From the NCBI RefSeq assembly GCF_002105195.1, contig NZ_MUHU01000026.1:153246-217245 (forward strand): a stretch of DNA of 64,000 nt. Direction: 5' to 3'. The DNA comes from Derxia lacustris (GTDB taxonomy: Bacteria; Pseudomonadota; Gammaproteobacteria; Burkholderiales; Burkholderiaceae_E). Below, in pieces: positions 46,437 to 55,689 of this stretch. Under the pieces are notes generated by a model. It made no database searches, was not told where the DNA came from, and worked only from the letters and a program-made list of their open reading frames with translations. How positions within the stretch are numbered: the first letter of the stretch is position 1; each line of letters opens with the position of its first letter. The translations under genes were made by a program, and so were the position numbers.

Positions 46437-47768
46437 GTGTTGCCCCAACCCGCGAGGTCATTCTTGGATCCGAAGCCGTCCACGGGCGCAAGCCCCAACA
46501 CGCTGCTGATCGGCGCACCGCGCGTCGTGGGCAGCGAGCGTTTTGTGCGCCACAGCGCCGAGATTTCCCTGCTGACGCCGGCTGGGCGCCAGTCCTTCGG
46601 CGAACTGTGGTTCGAGGCCGAGAAGCCCTGGGCCTGGGATCAGCCTGACGCTGAAATATTTCTGCTCGCTGTCTACCAGTGGGCAATGACGCTGCATGCC
46701 GATGTGCATGTGACCGGCGCCGTCACCCACGGCCTGCTCGCCAATCTCGAGGAATTCGGCGAAGCCTGGGCGCGCTGGATTCCGAAGAACTACAAGCGCA
46801 TCCGCGTGTTCGCCGACACGGTGCTGGAGCCCTTGCTGCCGGCCGCGCCCTTCGAGGCGGTGGCGGCGTTCTCGGGCGGGGTCGATGCCACGTTTACCGC
46901 GATGCGGCATGCCAAGGCGCAAGTCGGTCATCGCACCCGCAAGCTCAAGGCCTGCGCCTTCATCCACGGCTTCGACATCGGGCTCGACGATCAGGCCGCC
47001 TACGACCATGCCTTCGAGAGCGCCAGCCGCACGCTGGCCGATGTGCAGGTGCCGCTGATCCGCATCCGCACCAACTTCCGCCAGCTGGTGCAGGTGAGCT
47101 GGGAAGACGCGCATGTGGCCGCGCTGGCCGCCGCACTGCACACGGTGCAGGGCACGGCGCGCGTGGCGCTGGTGGGCAGCACCAAGGCCTATGACGAGCT
47201 GGTGATTCCCTACGGCTCGCTGCCGATCACCGATGCGCTGCTGTCGAGCGAGCGCATGGCCGTCATCCACGACGGCGCGAGCCATACCCGCACGCAGAAG
47301 GTGGCCGCCATCGCCACCTGGCCGGCGGGCGCCCAGGGCTTGCGCGTGTGCTGGCAGGAGGCGTCGAACGGCCGCAACTGCGGCAAGTGCGAGAAGTGCG
47401 TGCGCTCGATGCTCAACTTCCGCGTGAGCAATCTGCCGATCCCCGACTGCTTCGACGAGCCGCTGGTGCCGTGGCGCATCCTCAAGGCAAAGATGCGCGC
47501 CGCGCCCATCTTCAAGGAGTACTACTCGCTGTTCGTGCACGGCCTCAAGCACGGCGCGTCGCCGACCATCCTGGTGCCGATCGCGATCGTGCTGGGCTTC
47601 GCGCCGATCCGCTGGCTGTGGTCGAACGGGCTGGCGTTTCCGGGCCGCGCGCTGCGCAAGCTCGGGCGCATGCGTGCCGCGAAGCAGGCCGCCAGTGCGC
47701 CGGCAGCGCTCATCCCGCCAGCGGCGAGCAAGCCCACCTACGAGAACACCCGCACCGGCACGCTCTGA
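46437..47768 (+). CDS. QueC-like PP-loop ATPase of unknown function
   Basis: The protein of about 443 residues contains an N-type ATP-pyrophosphatase loop (AFSGGVDATF, motif at 146-151) and a zinc-binding cysteine set (C305, C315, C318, C321 in RNCGKCEKCVR) that resembles the end of QueC. A roughly 140-residue N-terminal region and a C-terminal hydrophobic segment (ILVPIAIVLGFAPIRWLW) are not part of QueC. GTG at 46437 is reported as start, but TTG at 46464 has a better-placed GAGG. It lies between metK and the SAH riboswitch/ahcY. The PP-loop suggests adenylation of a substrate; which one is unknown. Confidence 0.72.
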   Translation: MLPQPARSFLDPKPSTGASPNTLLIGAPRVVGSERFVRHSAEISLLTPAGRQSFGELWFEAEKPWAWDQPDAEIFLLAVYQWAMTLHADVHVTGAVTHGLLANLEEFGEAWARWIPKNYKRIRVFADTVLEPLLPAAPFEAVAAFSGGVDATFTAMRHAKAQVGHRTRKLKACAFIHGFDIGLDDQAAYDHAFESASRTLADVQVPLIRIRTNFRQLVQVSWEDAHVAALAAALHTVQGTARVALVGSTKAYDELVIPYGSLPITDALLSSERMAVIHDGASHTRTQKVAAIATWPAGAQGLRVCWQEASNGRNCGKCEKCVRSMLNFRVSNLPIPDCFDEPLVPWRILKAKMRAAPIFKEYYSLFVHGLKHGASPTILVPIAIVLGFAPIRWLWSNGLAFPGRALRKLGRMRAAKQAASAPAALIPPAASKPTYENTRTGTL

Positions 47769-47818
47769 GCCAGTCGGCGGCCGGCTTTTCGTTCGATCGG
47801 GCGCGCGCAGTCGCGCTC

Positions 47819-47824
47819 TATAAT
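47819..47824 (+). promoter_or_regulatory. Candidate -10 element of ahcY
   Basis: A perfect TATAAT lies just upstream of the SAH riboswitch, placing a transcription start near 47831 at the edge of the aptamer. No clear -35 is visible. Confidence 0.55.
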
Positions 47825-47834
47825 CCGCGCCGCA

Positions 47835-47962
47835 CTTCGAGGGGCGCTGCGACGGGGTTTCGACCCTGCCAGGCTCGAAGCGCGGCGGACTGCGGCATCC
47901 CCTGCCGGCCAGTCCAGCCACACCAGCCGGGCCGCTCGCCCGGTGCAAGAACGGCGCTCGCG
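47835..47962 (+). promoter_or_regulatory. S-adenosylhomocysteine (SAH) riboswitch
   Basis: The aptamer begins CTTCGAGGGGCGCTGCGACG. Its first seven bases pair exactly with CTCGAAG at 47874-47880 (P1), and the conserved CCAGGCTCG is at 47868-47876. A variable hairpin region follows, then GGCGCTCGC at 47953-47961 to complete the pseudoknot. This matches the known betaproteobacterial class that switches ahcY on when SAH accumulates. The ahcY ribosome-binding AGGAGG sits about 25 bases downstream of the aptamer. Confidence 0.88.
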
Positions 47963-48000
47963 AACCATCTTTCCCTAACCACGAAAGGAGGGCGCGAGTC

Positions 48001-49419
<1,419 letters not shown>

Positions 49420-49507
49420 TCGGCGCCCGGCCGCCGCTTGCGGTGGCCGGCTGCGACTTCTGGCGCCCCGTTCGCGGGGCGTCACTCCATCTTCCAGAGG
49501 AGGACAC

Positions 49508-49855
49508 ATGCGGCTTTTGCTCGTCTGGCTGCTCAACGCCATCGCGCTGCTCGGCGTGGCCTGGCTGCTGCCGTCGGTGCATGTGGCCAGCTTCGGCTCG
49601 GCGCTGATCGCGGCGGCGGTGCTGGGGCTGGTCAACATGCTGATCCGGCCGGTGCTGGTGCTCGTCACGCTGCCGATCACGGTGCTCACGCTCGGGCTGT
49701 TCTACCTGGTGGTGAACGGCCTGCTGTTCTGGTTTGTCGGCTCGATCCTTGAAGGATTCAGCGTCGGCGGCCTCGGCGCCGGCGTGCTCGGCGGGCTGCT
49801 CTACGGCCTGATTTCCTGGCTGCTGTCCTTCCTCGTCCCGGCCCGCGAAGCCTGA
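49508..49855 (+). CDS. Phage holin family 4 / YvlD-like small membrane protein
   Basis: This 115-residue protein has four hydrophobic helices, with the conserved block LIRPVLVLVTLPITVLTLGL typical of the YvlD/holin-4 family. Despite the family name it is a widespread chromosomal membrane protein. Between ahcY and metF it is a regular companion in Burkholderiales. Function unknown; no phage genes surround it. Confidence 0.85.
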   Translation: MRLLLVWLLNAIALLGVAWLLPSVHVASFGSALIAAAVLGLVNMLIRPVLVLVTLPITVLTLGLFYLVVNGLLFWFVGSILEGFSVGGLGAGVLGGLLYGLISWLLSFLVPAREA

Positions 49856-49866
49856 TCGGACCCCAC

Positions 49867-50706
49867 ATGCAACGCAGCTACAGCTTTGAATTCTTCCCGC
49901 CCAAGACGCCCGAGGGCGCGCTGAAGCTGGCGGCCACGCGCGCGGAACTCATCGCGCTCGGCCCCGACTTCATCAGCGTGACCTTTGGCGCCGGCGGCAC
50001 CACGCGCGAAGGCACGCTCGCCGCCGCGCTCGAAATCATCGGCGACGGCGTGCCCTGCGCGCCGCATCTGTCGTGCGTGGGTTCCACCCGCGCCGGCATC
50101 CGCGAGATCCTGGCCGAATACCGCGCGAGCGGCGTCGACCGCATCGTGGCGCTGCGCGGCGACCTGCCCTCGGGCTGGGGCGAGATCGGCGAATTCCGCT
50201 TCGCGAATGAACTCGTCGAATTCATCCGCGCCGAAACCGGCGACCATTTTCATATCGAAGTGGCGGCCTATCCGGAAGTGCATCCGCAGGCGCGCTCGGC
50301 CTCGGCCGATCTGGCCAATTTCGTGCGCAAGGTGAATGCCGGCGCCGATTCGGCAATCACGCAGATGTTCTTCAATGCCGACGCCTATTTCCGCTTTGTG
50401 GACGACGTGCGCAAGGCCGGAATTGAAGTGCCTATCGTGCCGGGGATCATGCCGATCACCAATTTCACGAGTCTGCGGCGATTTGCCGAAGGCTGCGGTG
50501 CCGAATTGCCGAGATGGATTGGCGAGCGGCTGCGCGATTACGGCGATGATTTGCCGTCGATTCGCGCGTTTGGGCTCGATGTGATGACGGCGCTTTGCGA
50601 ACGGTTGCTCGCGGCCGGCGTGCCCGGATTGCACTTCTACACGTTGAATGCAGCAGGGCCGGTGAAGGGGCTTTGGGGGCGGTTGGGATTACAGGGGCGT
50701 CGATAA
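49867..50706 (+). CDS. metF: Methylenetetrahydrofolate reductase
   Basis: The FAD enzyme reduces 5,10-methylene-THF to 5-methyl-THF, supplying the methyl group for methionine. The 279-residue TIM barrel starts MQRSYSFEFFPPKTPEGA. It contains TFGAGGTTREGTL and ALRGDLPSGWG, and NAGADSAITQMFFNADAYF, the folate/FAD site. With metK and ahcY it makes this a methyl-cycle cluster. The last 100 codons are less GC-rich than the rest. Confidence 0.96.
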   Translation: MQRSYSFEFFPPKTPEGALKLAATRAELIALGPDFISVTFGAGGTTREGTLAAALEIIGDGVPCAPHLSCVGSTRAGIREILAEYRASGVDRIVALRGDLPSGWGEIGEFRFANELVEFIRAETGDHFHIEVAAYPEVHPQARSASADLANFVRKVNAGADSAITQMFFNADAYFRFVDDVRKAGIEVPIVPGIMPITNFTSLRRFAEGCGAELPRWIGERLRDYGDDLPSIRAFGLDVMTALCERLLAAGVPGLHFYTLNAAGPVKGLWGRLGLQGRR

Positions 50707-50727
50707 GCTTACGTGCAGATTGGTGAT

Positions 50728-50761
50728 GATTGAATGCATTTCTAACTGGATGCATTCAATC
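50728..50761. terminator. Perfect 12-base hairpin between metF and the HEPN gene
   Basis: GATTGAATGCAT pairs exactly with ATGCATTCAATC around a ten-base loop, between convergent metF and the HEPN gene, so it could stop transcription from both sides. There is no T-run, which makes intrinsic termination uncertain. Confidence 0.5.
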
Positions 50762-50775
50762 TATCGAGCTTGTAG

Positions 50776-51573
50776 CTAGCTGGGGCGATTTGCAGCCAAG
50801 TAAATCTTTGCGAGATCAATTGTGGTGCAAGCAAGTGTCTTAAGGAATCTGGCCGCATTTAATACTTGATCTGGATCCGGAAATTGCGTTGTGGATGTTG
50901 GGTGTGCAATTTGATTTCGCTCATCCATGATTGCATTCAGCGTTGCTTGGGCTTTTGCTGTTGTTTCGCCATCAGAAGATGTTTCGAGTTCAAGTTTGAT
51001 GGCGGTCTGTTTTCCCACATCTTTCCAGTAGTCTTGAATTCCAACTCGTTTCAGTATGTCGGTTAGTATTCGATCCTTCATGTTGGATTCTGTGATGGAA
51101 AGGGCAGCGCTACTAATGTTTATGGGTTTGTTCTCATCAGCTTTCGACTCTACAAACGCAGTTAATATTGCATCGGCTTGATTGTCATCGAAACCATATT
51201 TTCGTGGGTTTTGAGCAATTTCTAAAGTTTTTATTCTTAGCTCGCTCTTGATGCAGTCTGGAAGGTTTGCATATTTAAGGGCGCGGGATGCGATTTCATC
51301 TGCCACGACCTCTACCACTTGCTTGATGCAGTACTCAAATCGTCCGGCGAGATAAAGTTGTAATGATCCGGATAAAATGGGTAGGTCTGTGCGGCGAAGT
51401 TTTGATGCGTCATATAATGACATTGCAGTGGTCCATTTGGTGGTTCCATCATGTAGTGATGATGGAGGGGTGCTTGCTCCGAATTCTCTGAAGGTTTTGA
51501 TCAAATTGAGTAAATGCTCTGTCCTTTCGACGTCGGATCGAAAGTCTTTAAGGACGTGGTCCAGATTACTCAT
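50776..51573 (-). CDS. HEPN-domain protein (MAE_28990/RiboL-PSP-like)
   Basis: This 265-residue mostly helical protein carries the HEPN ribonuclease motif Rx4H as ERNQIAHPT (R219 and H224), preceded by a long helical bundle with FEYCIKQVVEVVADEIASRAL. That layout resembles the HEPN families found next to DUF262 proteins. HEPN proteins of this kind cut RNA in toxin-antitoxin and phage-defence systems. It starts five bases after the DUF262 gene, so the pair is one operon. Codons are AT-rich compared with the chromosome. Confidence 0.7.
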   Translation of the reverse strand: MSNLDHVLKDFRSDVERTEHLLNLIKTFREFGASTPPSSLHDGTTKWTTAMSLYDASKLRRTDLPILSGSLQLYLAGRFEYCIKQVVEVVADEIASRALKYANLPDCIKSELRIKTLEIAQNPRKYGFDDNQADAILTAFVESKADENKPINISSAALSITESNMKDRILTDILKRVGIQDYWKDVGKQTAIKLELETSSDGETTAKAQATLNAIMDERNQIAHPTSTTQFPDPDQVLNAARFLKTLACTTIDLAKIYLAANRPS

Positions 51574-51577
51574 GGAG

Positions 51578-52789
51578 TTAAGTCTCCGTGCGCAGAATTT
51601 TTCCAGCTAGTGCAACACGTTGTCGTACCGCATCGATAGTATTTCCTCGGCCAACAAGTACGTCGTAATTCGACTGGTTTCCCAAGGCCTCTTTAAGCAT
51701 TTTCTGAATTTCTCTTTTGCGATTCTCGATATCCAACTCTGGTGTCAAGCTAAGCGCAACCATAAGTGCATCGTACAGCGGGCGACTCGTGCGATTAGTT
51801 GTTGGCAACTTAAAAGGTTCTTGGTCGAACAGGTTCGTCAGTCGAGATAATGCGCTTAAAAATTGAATCTCTAGCGTTGCCAAATTTTCCGTTGTGATTT
51901 CCGTGGTACTCGCCATGTAGCGATCAAGGATGCGGCGAAGTGATCCGCTTCGCTTTTCGATTATTGCATCTCTCAAAGCAAAAAAGCGCAATACCAACTC
52001 AGCATCGGCGAGCGATGCGAAAAGAGCGTTCTTAAGAAGTTCTTCGGGCGGATCATGCTCTTCATCACGTGTGTACGGCGGAATGCCCCACGCGGTAGTG
52101 AAAGGAGCTGATCGGGCTAGTTTAATTAGTAGCGCATTAAATTTTCCTGGGTAAAGGGCGTTCCGTAGTTCTTGAGGGTTAAGCCGAATCCCTCCTGTGT
52201 TTAATCGATCGAACAGCACGCGGCGAACATCAATTTCGTCGGTGCCTACTCCACGTGTTTCTGCCAGCAACACGACGGCGGAGAGGCTGCGGCGCAACAG
52301 TCCTTTTTGTAAAACCAAGGGCAAATCATTGAAGCGCTTTCTATCAAGTTCGGGCCAGTATTCCAGTCCGGTGAGTGGAAATTCATTGGCCAGAAATGAG
52401 CGAATAGTCTCTATGCGCTGTCGCCCGTCGATAACCTCATATTCGTTGTAGTCTCGCTCGAAAAGAAAAACGGCTGGCACAGGAATATTAAGTAAAAATG
52501 ATTCAATCAAAAGTGACCGTTTTTTATTAGGCCACCTTAGTCTGCGCTGATAACCTGGGGCCGTGTCGATCAATTCCTTGCCTGGTTGCAGCGCGTGCTT
52601 CAGATAATCTAGTTGATAATCTTTTGTTTCTCTGACGACGCGAAGCTGACTCCTTGAATACTTTTCTGCTGGGTCGAGTTTGATTTGGTCGGTGGAGGGA
52701 ATTTCATGCGGCTCATTGAATTCCTCTTCGAACCAATCGTCCACGTCTGATGAGCTGATTGATGAGCTGGTGGTTGTCTTGTTATTCAT
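51578..52789 (-). CDS. DUF262-domain protein (ParB/GmrSD-N-like)
   Basis: The 403-residue protein has the N-terminal DUF262 fold. It has YQRRLRWPNKKRSLLIESFL followed by the catalytic-type motif VIDGRQRIETI (DGRQR at 121-125) and FDRLNTGGIRLNPQELRNA. A helical C-terminal half follows. The DUF262 domain is the nucleotide-binding/nuclease module of GmrSD-type restriction enzymes. Here it is not fused to a DUF1524 nuclease but is followed directly by a HEPN protein. The acidic S/T/D/E-rich first 30 residues look disordered. AT-rich codon use marks foreign origin. Confidence 0.78.
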   Translation of the reverse strand: MNNKTTTSSSISSSDVDDWFEEEFNEPHEIPSTDQIKLDPAEKYSRSQLRVVRETKDYQLDYLKHALQPGKELIDTAPGYQRRLRWPNKKRSLLIESFLLNIPVPAVFLFERDYNEYEVIDGRQRIETIRSFLANEFPLTGLEYWPELDRKRFNDLPLVLQKGLLRRSLSAVVLLAETRGVGTDEIDVRRVLFDRLNTGGIRLNPQELRNALYPGKFNALLIKLARSAPFTTAWGIPPYTRDEEHDPPEELLKNALFASLADAELVLRFFALRDAIIEKRSGSLRRILDRYMASTTEITTENLATLEIQFLSALSRLTNLFDQEPFKLPTTNRTSRPLYDALMVALSLTPELDIENRKREIQKMLKEALGNQSNYDVLVGRGNTIDAVRQRVALAGKILRTET

Positions 52790-52966
52790 GATTTTCGTTG
52801 GCGGAAAGTAAAGGTGCTCGCGTTGTGTCGTGTGGGGCTAATTTGTCTTAATTTGGTTTGTGGTTGTGTGACATTTTCTGGTTGAAAGGACAGTTGCTCC
52901 ATTTAAGCTTTGTTTGATTGAGATGAAGTGCTCTCTTCCCTTTTTTATAAGTTGCTAAGTTGCCGT

Positions 52967-53587
52967 CTAGCTTTTGTGCGCTGACTGTTCGTCAATTAAT
53001 CGGGCTTCCGAACAGATGAAGTGCAGCCTAATATCGTGAAGTGCAGGTTGCAAATCAAGAGCTGATAGTTCAAAGCCAACGCCGACAGATTTGGCCCCTT
53101 TATCTACTAGGCGCTCGAGTGTTCTGTCGTAGTACCCCCCGCCATACCCCAGCCGCCACCCCGCCGGATCAAACCCGACGCACGGAATCACCAGCACCTC
53201 CGGCGTCACCCGCACATCCGCCGCCGGCACCGCCAGCCCGAGCGCATCGCGCCCCGTCGGCTCGGCCCCATCCCATTCGCGGAACACCATCGGCGCGGCC
53301 TTTTCCACCACCACCGGCAAGGCCAGCCGCGCGCCGGCCTCCAGCAGCCGCTGCCACAGCGCATCCAGCACCGGCTCGCCGCGAATCGGCAGATAGGCCG
53401 ACACCACCAACCCCTGCAATCCGCGCGCGCCGGCCAGCGCAAGCAGCGCATCGAAGGCGTTGCGCGCAATCGCCGCCTCGGCCTGCAAACGCGCTTCGGC
53501 GGGGATTTCGGCGCGCTTTTTGAGCAGCAATTGGCGCAATTCCCTGCGTGCTAGAGTCGTTTCGTCCCCCGAACCGGTCGTGCTCAT
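52967..53587 (-). CDS. 5-formyltetrahydrofolate cyclo-ligase
   Basis: The enzyme converts 5-formyl-THF to 5,10-methenyl-THF using ATP. The 206-residue product starts MSTTGSGDETTLARREL and contains VSAYLPIRGEPV, LVIPCVGFDPAGWRLGYGGGYYDR (the nucleotide-binding loop block) and a normal-looking end. Composition changes abruptly inside the gene: from about 53140 to the stop it is AT-rich like the neighbouring island, while the rest is GC-rich. The 3' third may have been replaced when the island arrived. Its start codon shares CATG with the divergent transglycosylase gene. Confidence 0.88.
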   Translation of the reverse strand: MSTTGSGDETTLARRELRQLLLKKRAEIPAEARLQAEAAIARNAFDALLALAGARGLQGLVVSAYLPIRGEPVLDALWQRLLEAGARLALPVVVEKAAPMVFREWDGAEPTGRDALGLAVPAADVRVTPEVLVIPCVGFDPAGWRLGYGGGYYDRTLERLVDKGAKSVGVGFELSALDLQPALHDIRLHFICSEARLIDEQSAHKS

Positions 53588-55649
53588 GGTGTCTGCCTTC
53601 CTTCGTAAAAATGTGCGCGCCGTGGTGGCGATAGCGCTTTGCTGCTGTCTCGATGCGAGTGCCGCGCCGGCTGCCGCCCGGGCCGCCGTGCCGCAAAGCG
53701 CCGACGACATTTTCGTCGCCCTGCGCGAGGCCTCGCGCGCCAACGATGCCGCCCGCGTGCAGGCGCTGGCCGATGCGCTGCCGGCCGGCTTCGACATCCC
53801 TTCATACGTCGAGTACTACCGGCTGCGCGCGCAGATTTACGACAGCAACGGCCTGCCACGCGCCACGACGCCCGATGCCGACATCCTCGCCTTCCTGTCG
53901 CGCTGGCAGGGCGAGGCGATCGCCGACCGGCTGCGCAACGACTGGCTGCTGGCCATCGGCCGGCGCCGCGACGCCAATCTGTTCGAGCAGCAATACCCGC
54001 TGTTTGCGCTGAAGGACGACCGCCAGCTCGATTGCTATGCGCTGGCCTTCCGTGCCCAGCGCCTGCTCGGCGAAAGCGCCGGCTCGGCCGAGGGCGAGCT
54101 GTCGCCGACCGGCCGCCAGGCGCTGCGCGATGCGCTCGCGCGCGATGCCAGCCCGCTGCTGTTCGACGGCAAGGGCTGGGGCGACGGCTGCCAGCTGCTG
54201 GTCGAGACCGTTGCCGCCGGCGGCGCCTTCAACGACGACGACATCTGGCATTTCCTGCGCATCGCCTACGACGCCAACCGCCTGACCGAGGCGCGCCGCG
54301 CCGCGCGCTGGCTCAGCAACCTGCCCGACAAGTCCGCGCTCGACCAGGCCGCCGACAAGCCCGCCGCCTACCTCGCCAAGGCCGATCTGTCCGACCCGGT
54401 GGCGCAGGAGCTGGCCGTGCTCGCCGTCATCCGCATTGCGCGCGACGACGTGCGCGCCGCCGCCGTCTGGGCCGACCGCATCGGCTCGCGCCTTGCCGCG
54501 CCGCGCGCCGCCGCCGCCTGGGGCCAGCTCGGCGGCGTGGCCGCGCGCCGCACACTGGCCGAGGCGCTCGACTACTTCCGCCGCGCCGACGCGCTCGCGC
54601 CCGACAGCCGCCAGCCCGACGACGTGTTGCAGTGGCAGGCGCGCGCCGCATTGCGCGCCGCCGACTGGAAGCTGCTGCGCAGCACCATCGAGCGCATGAG
54701 CCCGACGATGGCCGCCGACCCGGCCTGGATCTACTGGCGCGCCCGCGCGATCCAGCCGCAAAGCCCCGAGCGCGCCAGGGAGCTGCTGCGCTCCATCGCC
54801 GGCGACGGCTCGTTCTACGCGCTGCTCGCGCATGAGGATCTGGGCCGGCCCATCGTCGTGCCGCCGCGCGCGCCCGCGCCGGCCGATGGCGAAGTCGCGC
54901 CGTTCGCCGTCAACGCCGGCATTGGCCGCTCGCTGCGCTTCTACGCGCTCAACCTGCGCTTCGAGGCGATCCGCGAATGGAACTGGCAGCTGCGCGGCCT
55001 GGGCGACCGCCAGCTGCTCGCCGCCGCCGAATACGCACGCCGGCAGGGCCTGTACGACCGCGCCATCGCCTCGGCCGAGCGCACCCGCGATGAGCACGAC
55101 TACTCGCTGCGCTACATCAGCCCGTTCCGCGAGCTGGTCGAGCGCCAGGCCGGCCAACTGGGGCTGGATGCGGCCTGGGTCTATGGCCTGGTGCGGCAGG
55201 AGTCGCGCTTCATGCCGTCGGTGCGCAGCTCGGTCGGCGCGGCCGGGCTGATGCAGGTGATGCCGGCGACCGCCAAATACGTGGCCAAGCGCATCGGCTG
55301 GGCCGACTACAAGCCCGAGCTGATCGACGAGCCCGATACCAACATCACGCTCGGCACCAGCTATCTCAAGCTGGTCTACGACGATCTCGACCAGTCGGCG
55401 GTGCTGGCCTCGGCGGCCTACAACGCCGGCCCGGGCCGGGCGCGCCAGTGGCGCTCGACGCTCACCCGTCCGGTGGAGGGCGCCATCTTTGCCGAGACCA
55501 TCCCGTTCAACGAAACCCGCGACTACGTGAAGAGAGTGCTCGCGAACGCCACGCTCTATGCGGCATTGTTCGAGGGCCGTCCCCAGTCGCTCAGGAGCCG
55601 GCTCGGCAGCATTGCGCCCAGCGCGCTTGCCGCCACCGATCTGCCCTGA
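53586..55649 (+). CDS. Soluble lytic murein transglycosylase (Slt70-like)
   Basis: The 687-residue periplasmic enzyme has an N-terminal signal segment (VVAIALCCCLDASA), a long alpha-superhelical U-domain, and a C-terminal SLT domain. The catalytic glutamate is in LVRQESRFMPSVRSS, followed by GAAGLMQVMPATAKYV and LASAAYNAGPGRARQW. It cleaves glycan strands, leaving 1,6-anhydromuramic ends. Start choice: ATG at 53586, with its first bases overlapping the start of the opposite cyclo-ligase gene. Confidence 0.93.
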   Translation: MVSAFLRKNVRAVVAIALCCCLDASAAPAAARAAVPQSADDIFVALREASRANDAARVQALADALPAGFDIPSYVEYYRLRAQIYDSNGLPRATTPDADILAFLSRWQGEAIADRLRNDWLLAIGRRRDANLFEQQYPLFALKDDRQLDCYALAFRAQRLLGESAGSAEGELSPTGRQALRDALARDASPLLFDGKGWGDGCQLLVETVAAGGAFNDDDIWHFLRIAYDANRLTEARRAARWLSNLPDKSALDQAADKPAAYLAKADLSDPVAQELAVLAVIRIARDDVRAAAVWADRIGSRLAAPRAAAAWGQLGGVAARRTLAEALDYFRRADALAPDSRQPDDVLQWQARAALRAADWKLLRSTIERMSPTMAADPAWIYWRARAIQPQSPERARELLRSIAGDGSFYALLAHEDLGRPIVVPPRAPAPADGEVAPFAVNAGIGRSLRFYALNLRFEAIREWNWQLRGLGDRQLLAAAEYARRQGLYDRAIASAERTRDEHDYSLRYISPFRELVERQAGQLGLDAAWVYGLVRQESRFMPSVRSSVGAAGLMQVMPATAKYVAKRIGWADYKPELIDEPDTNITLGTSYLKLVYDDLDQSAVLASAAYNAGPGRARQWRSTLTRPVEGAIFAETIPFNETRDYVKRVLANATLYAALFEGRPQSLRSRLGSIAPSALAATDLP

Positions 55650-55689
55650 TCCGACCCGCAGCACAACAAGATCAACGACAAGCGAGTCC

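Noticed and set aside
49508..49855. Holin-named gene as evidence of a prophage
   Set aside because: The family is a common chromosomal membrane protein and no phage genes are adjacent.
50707..53140. Flanking direct repeats or an integrase marking the second island as an integrative element
   Set aside because: I found no convincing direct repeats, tRNA or recombinase at either edge.
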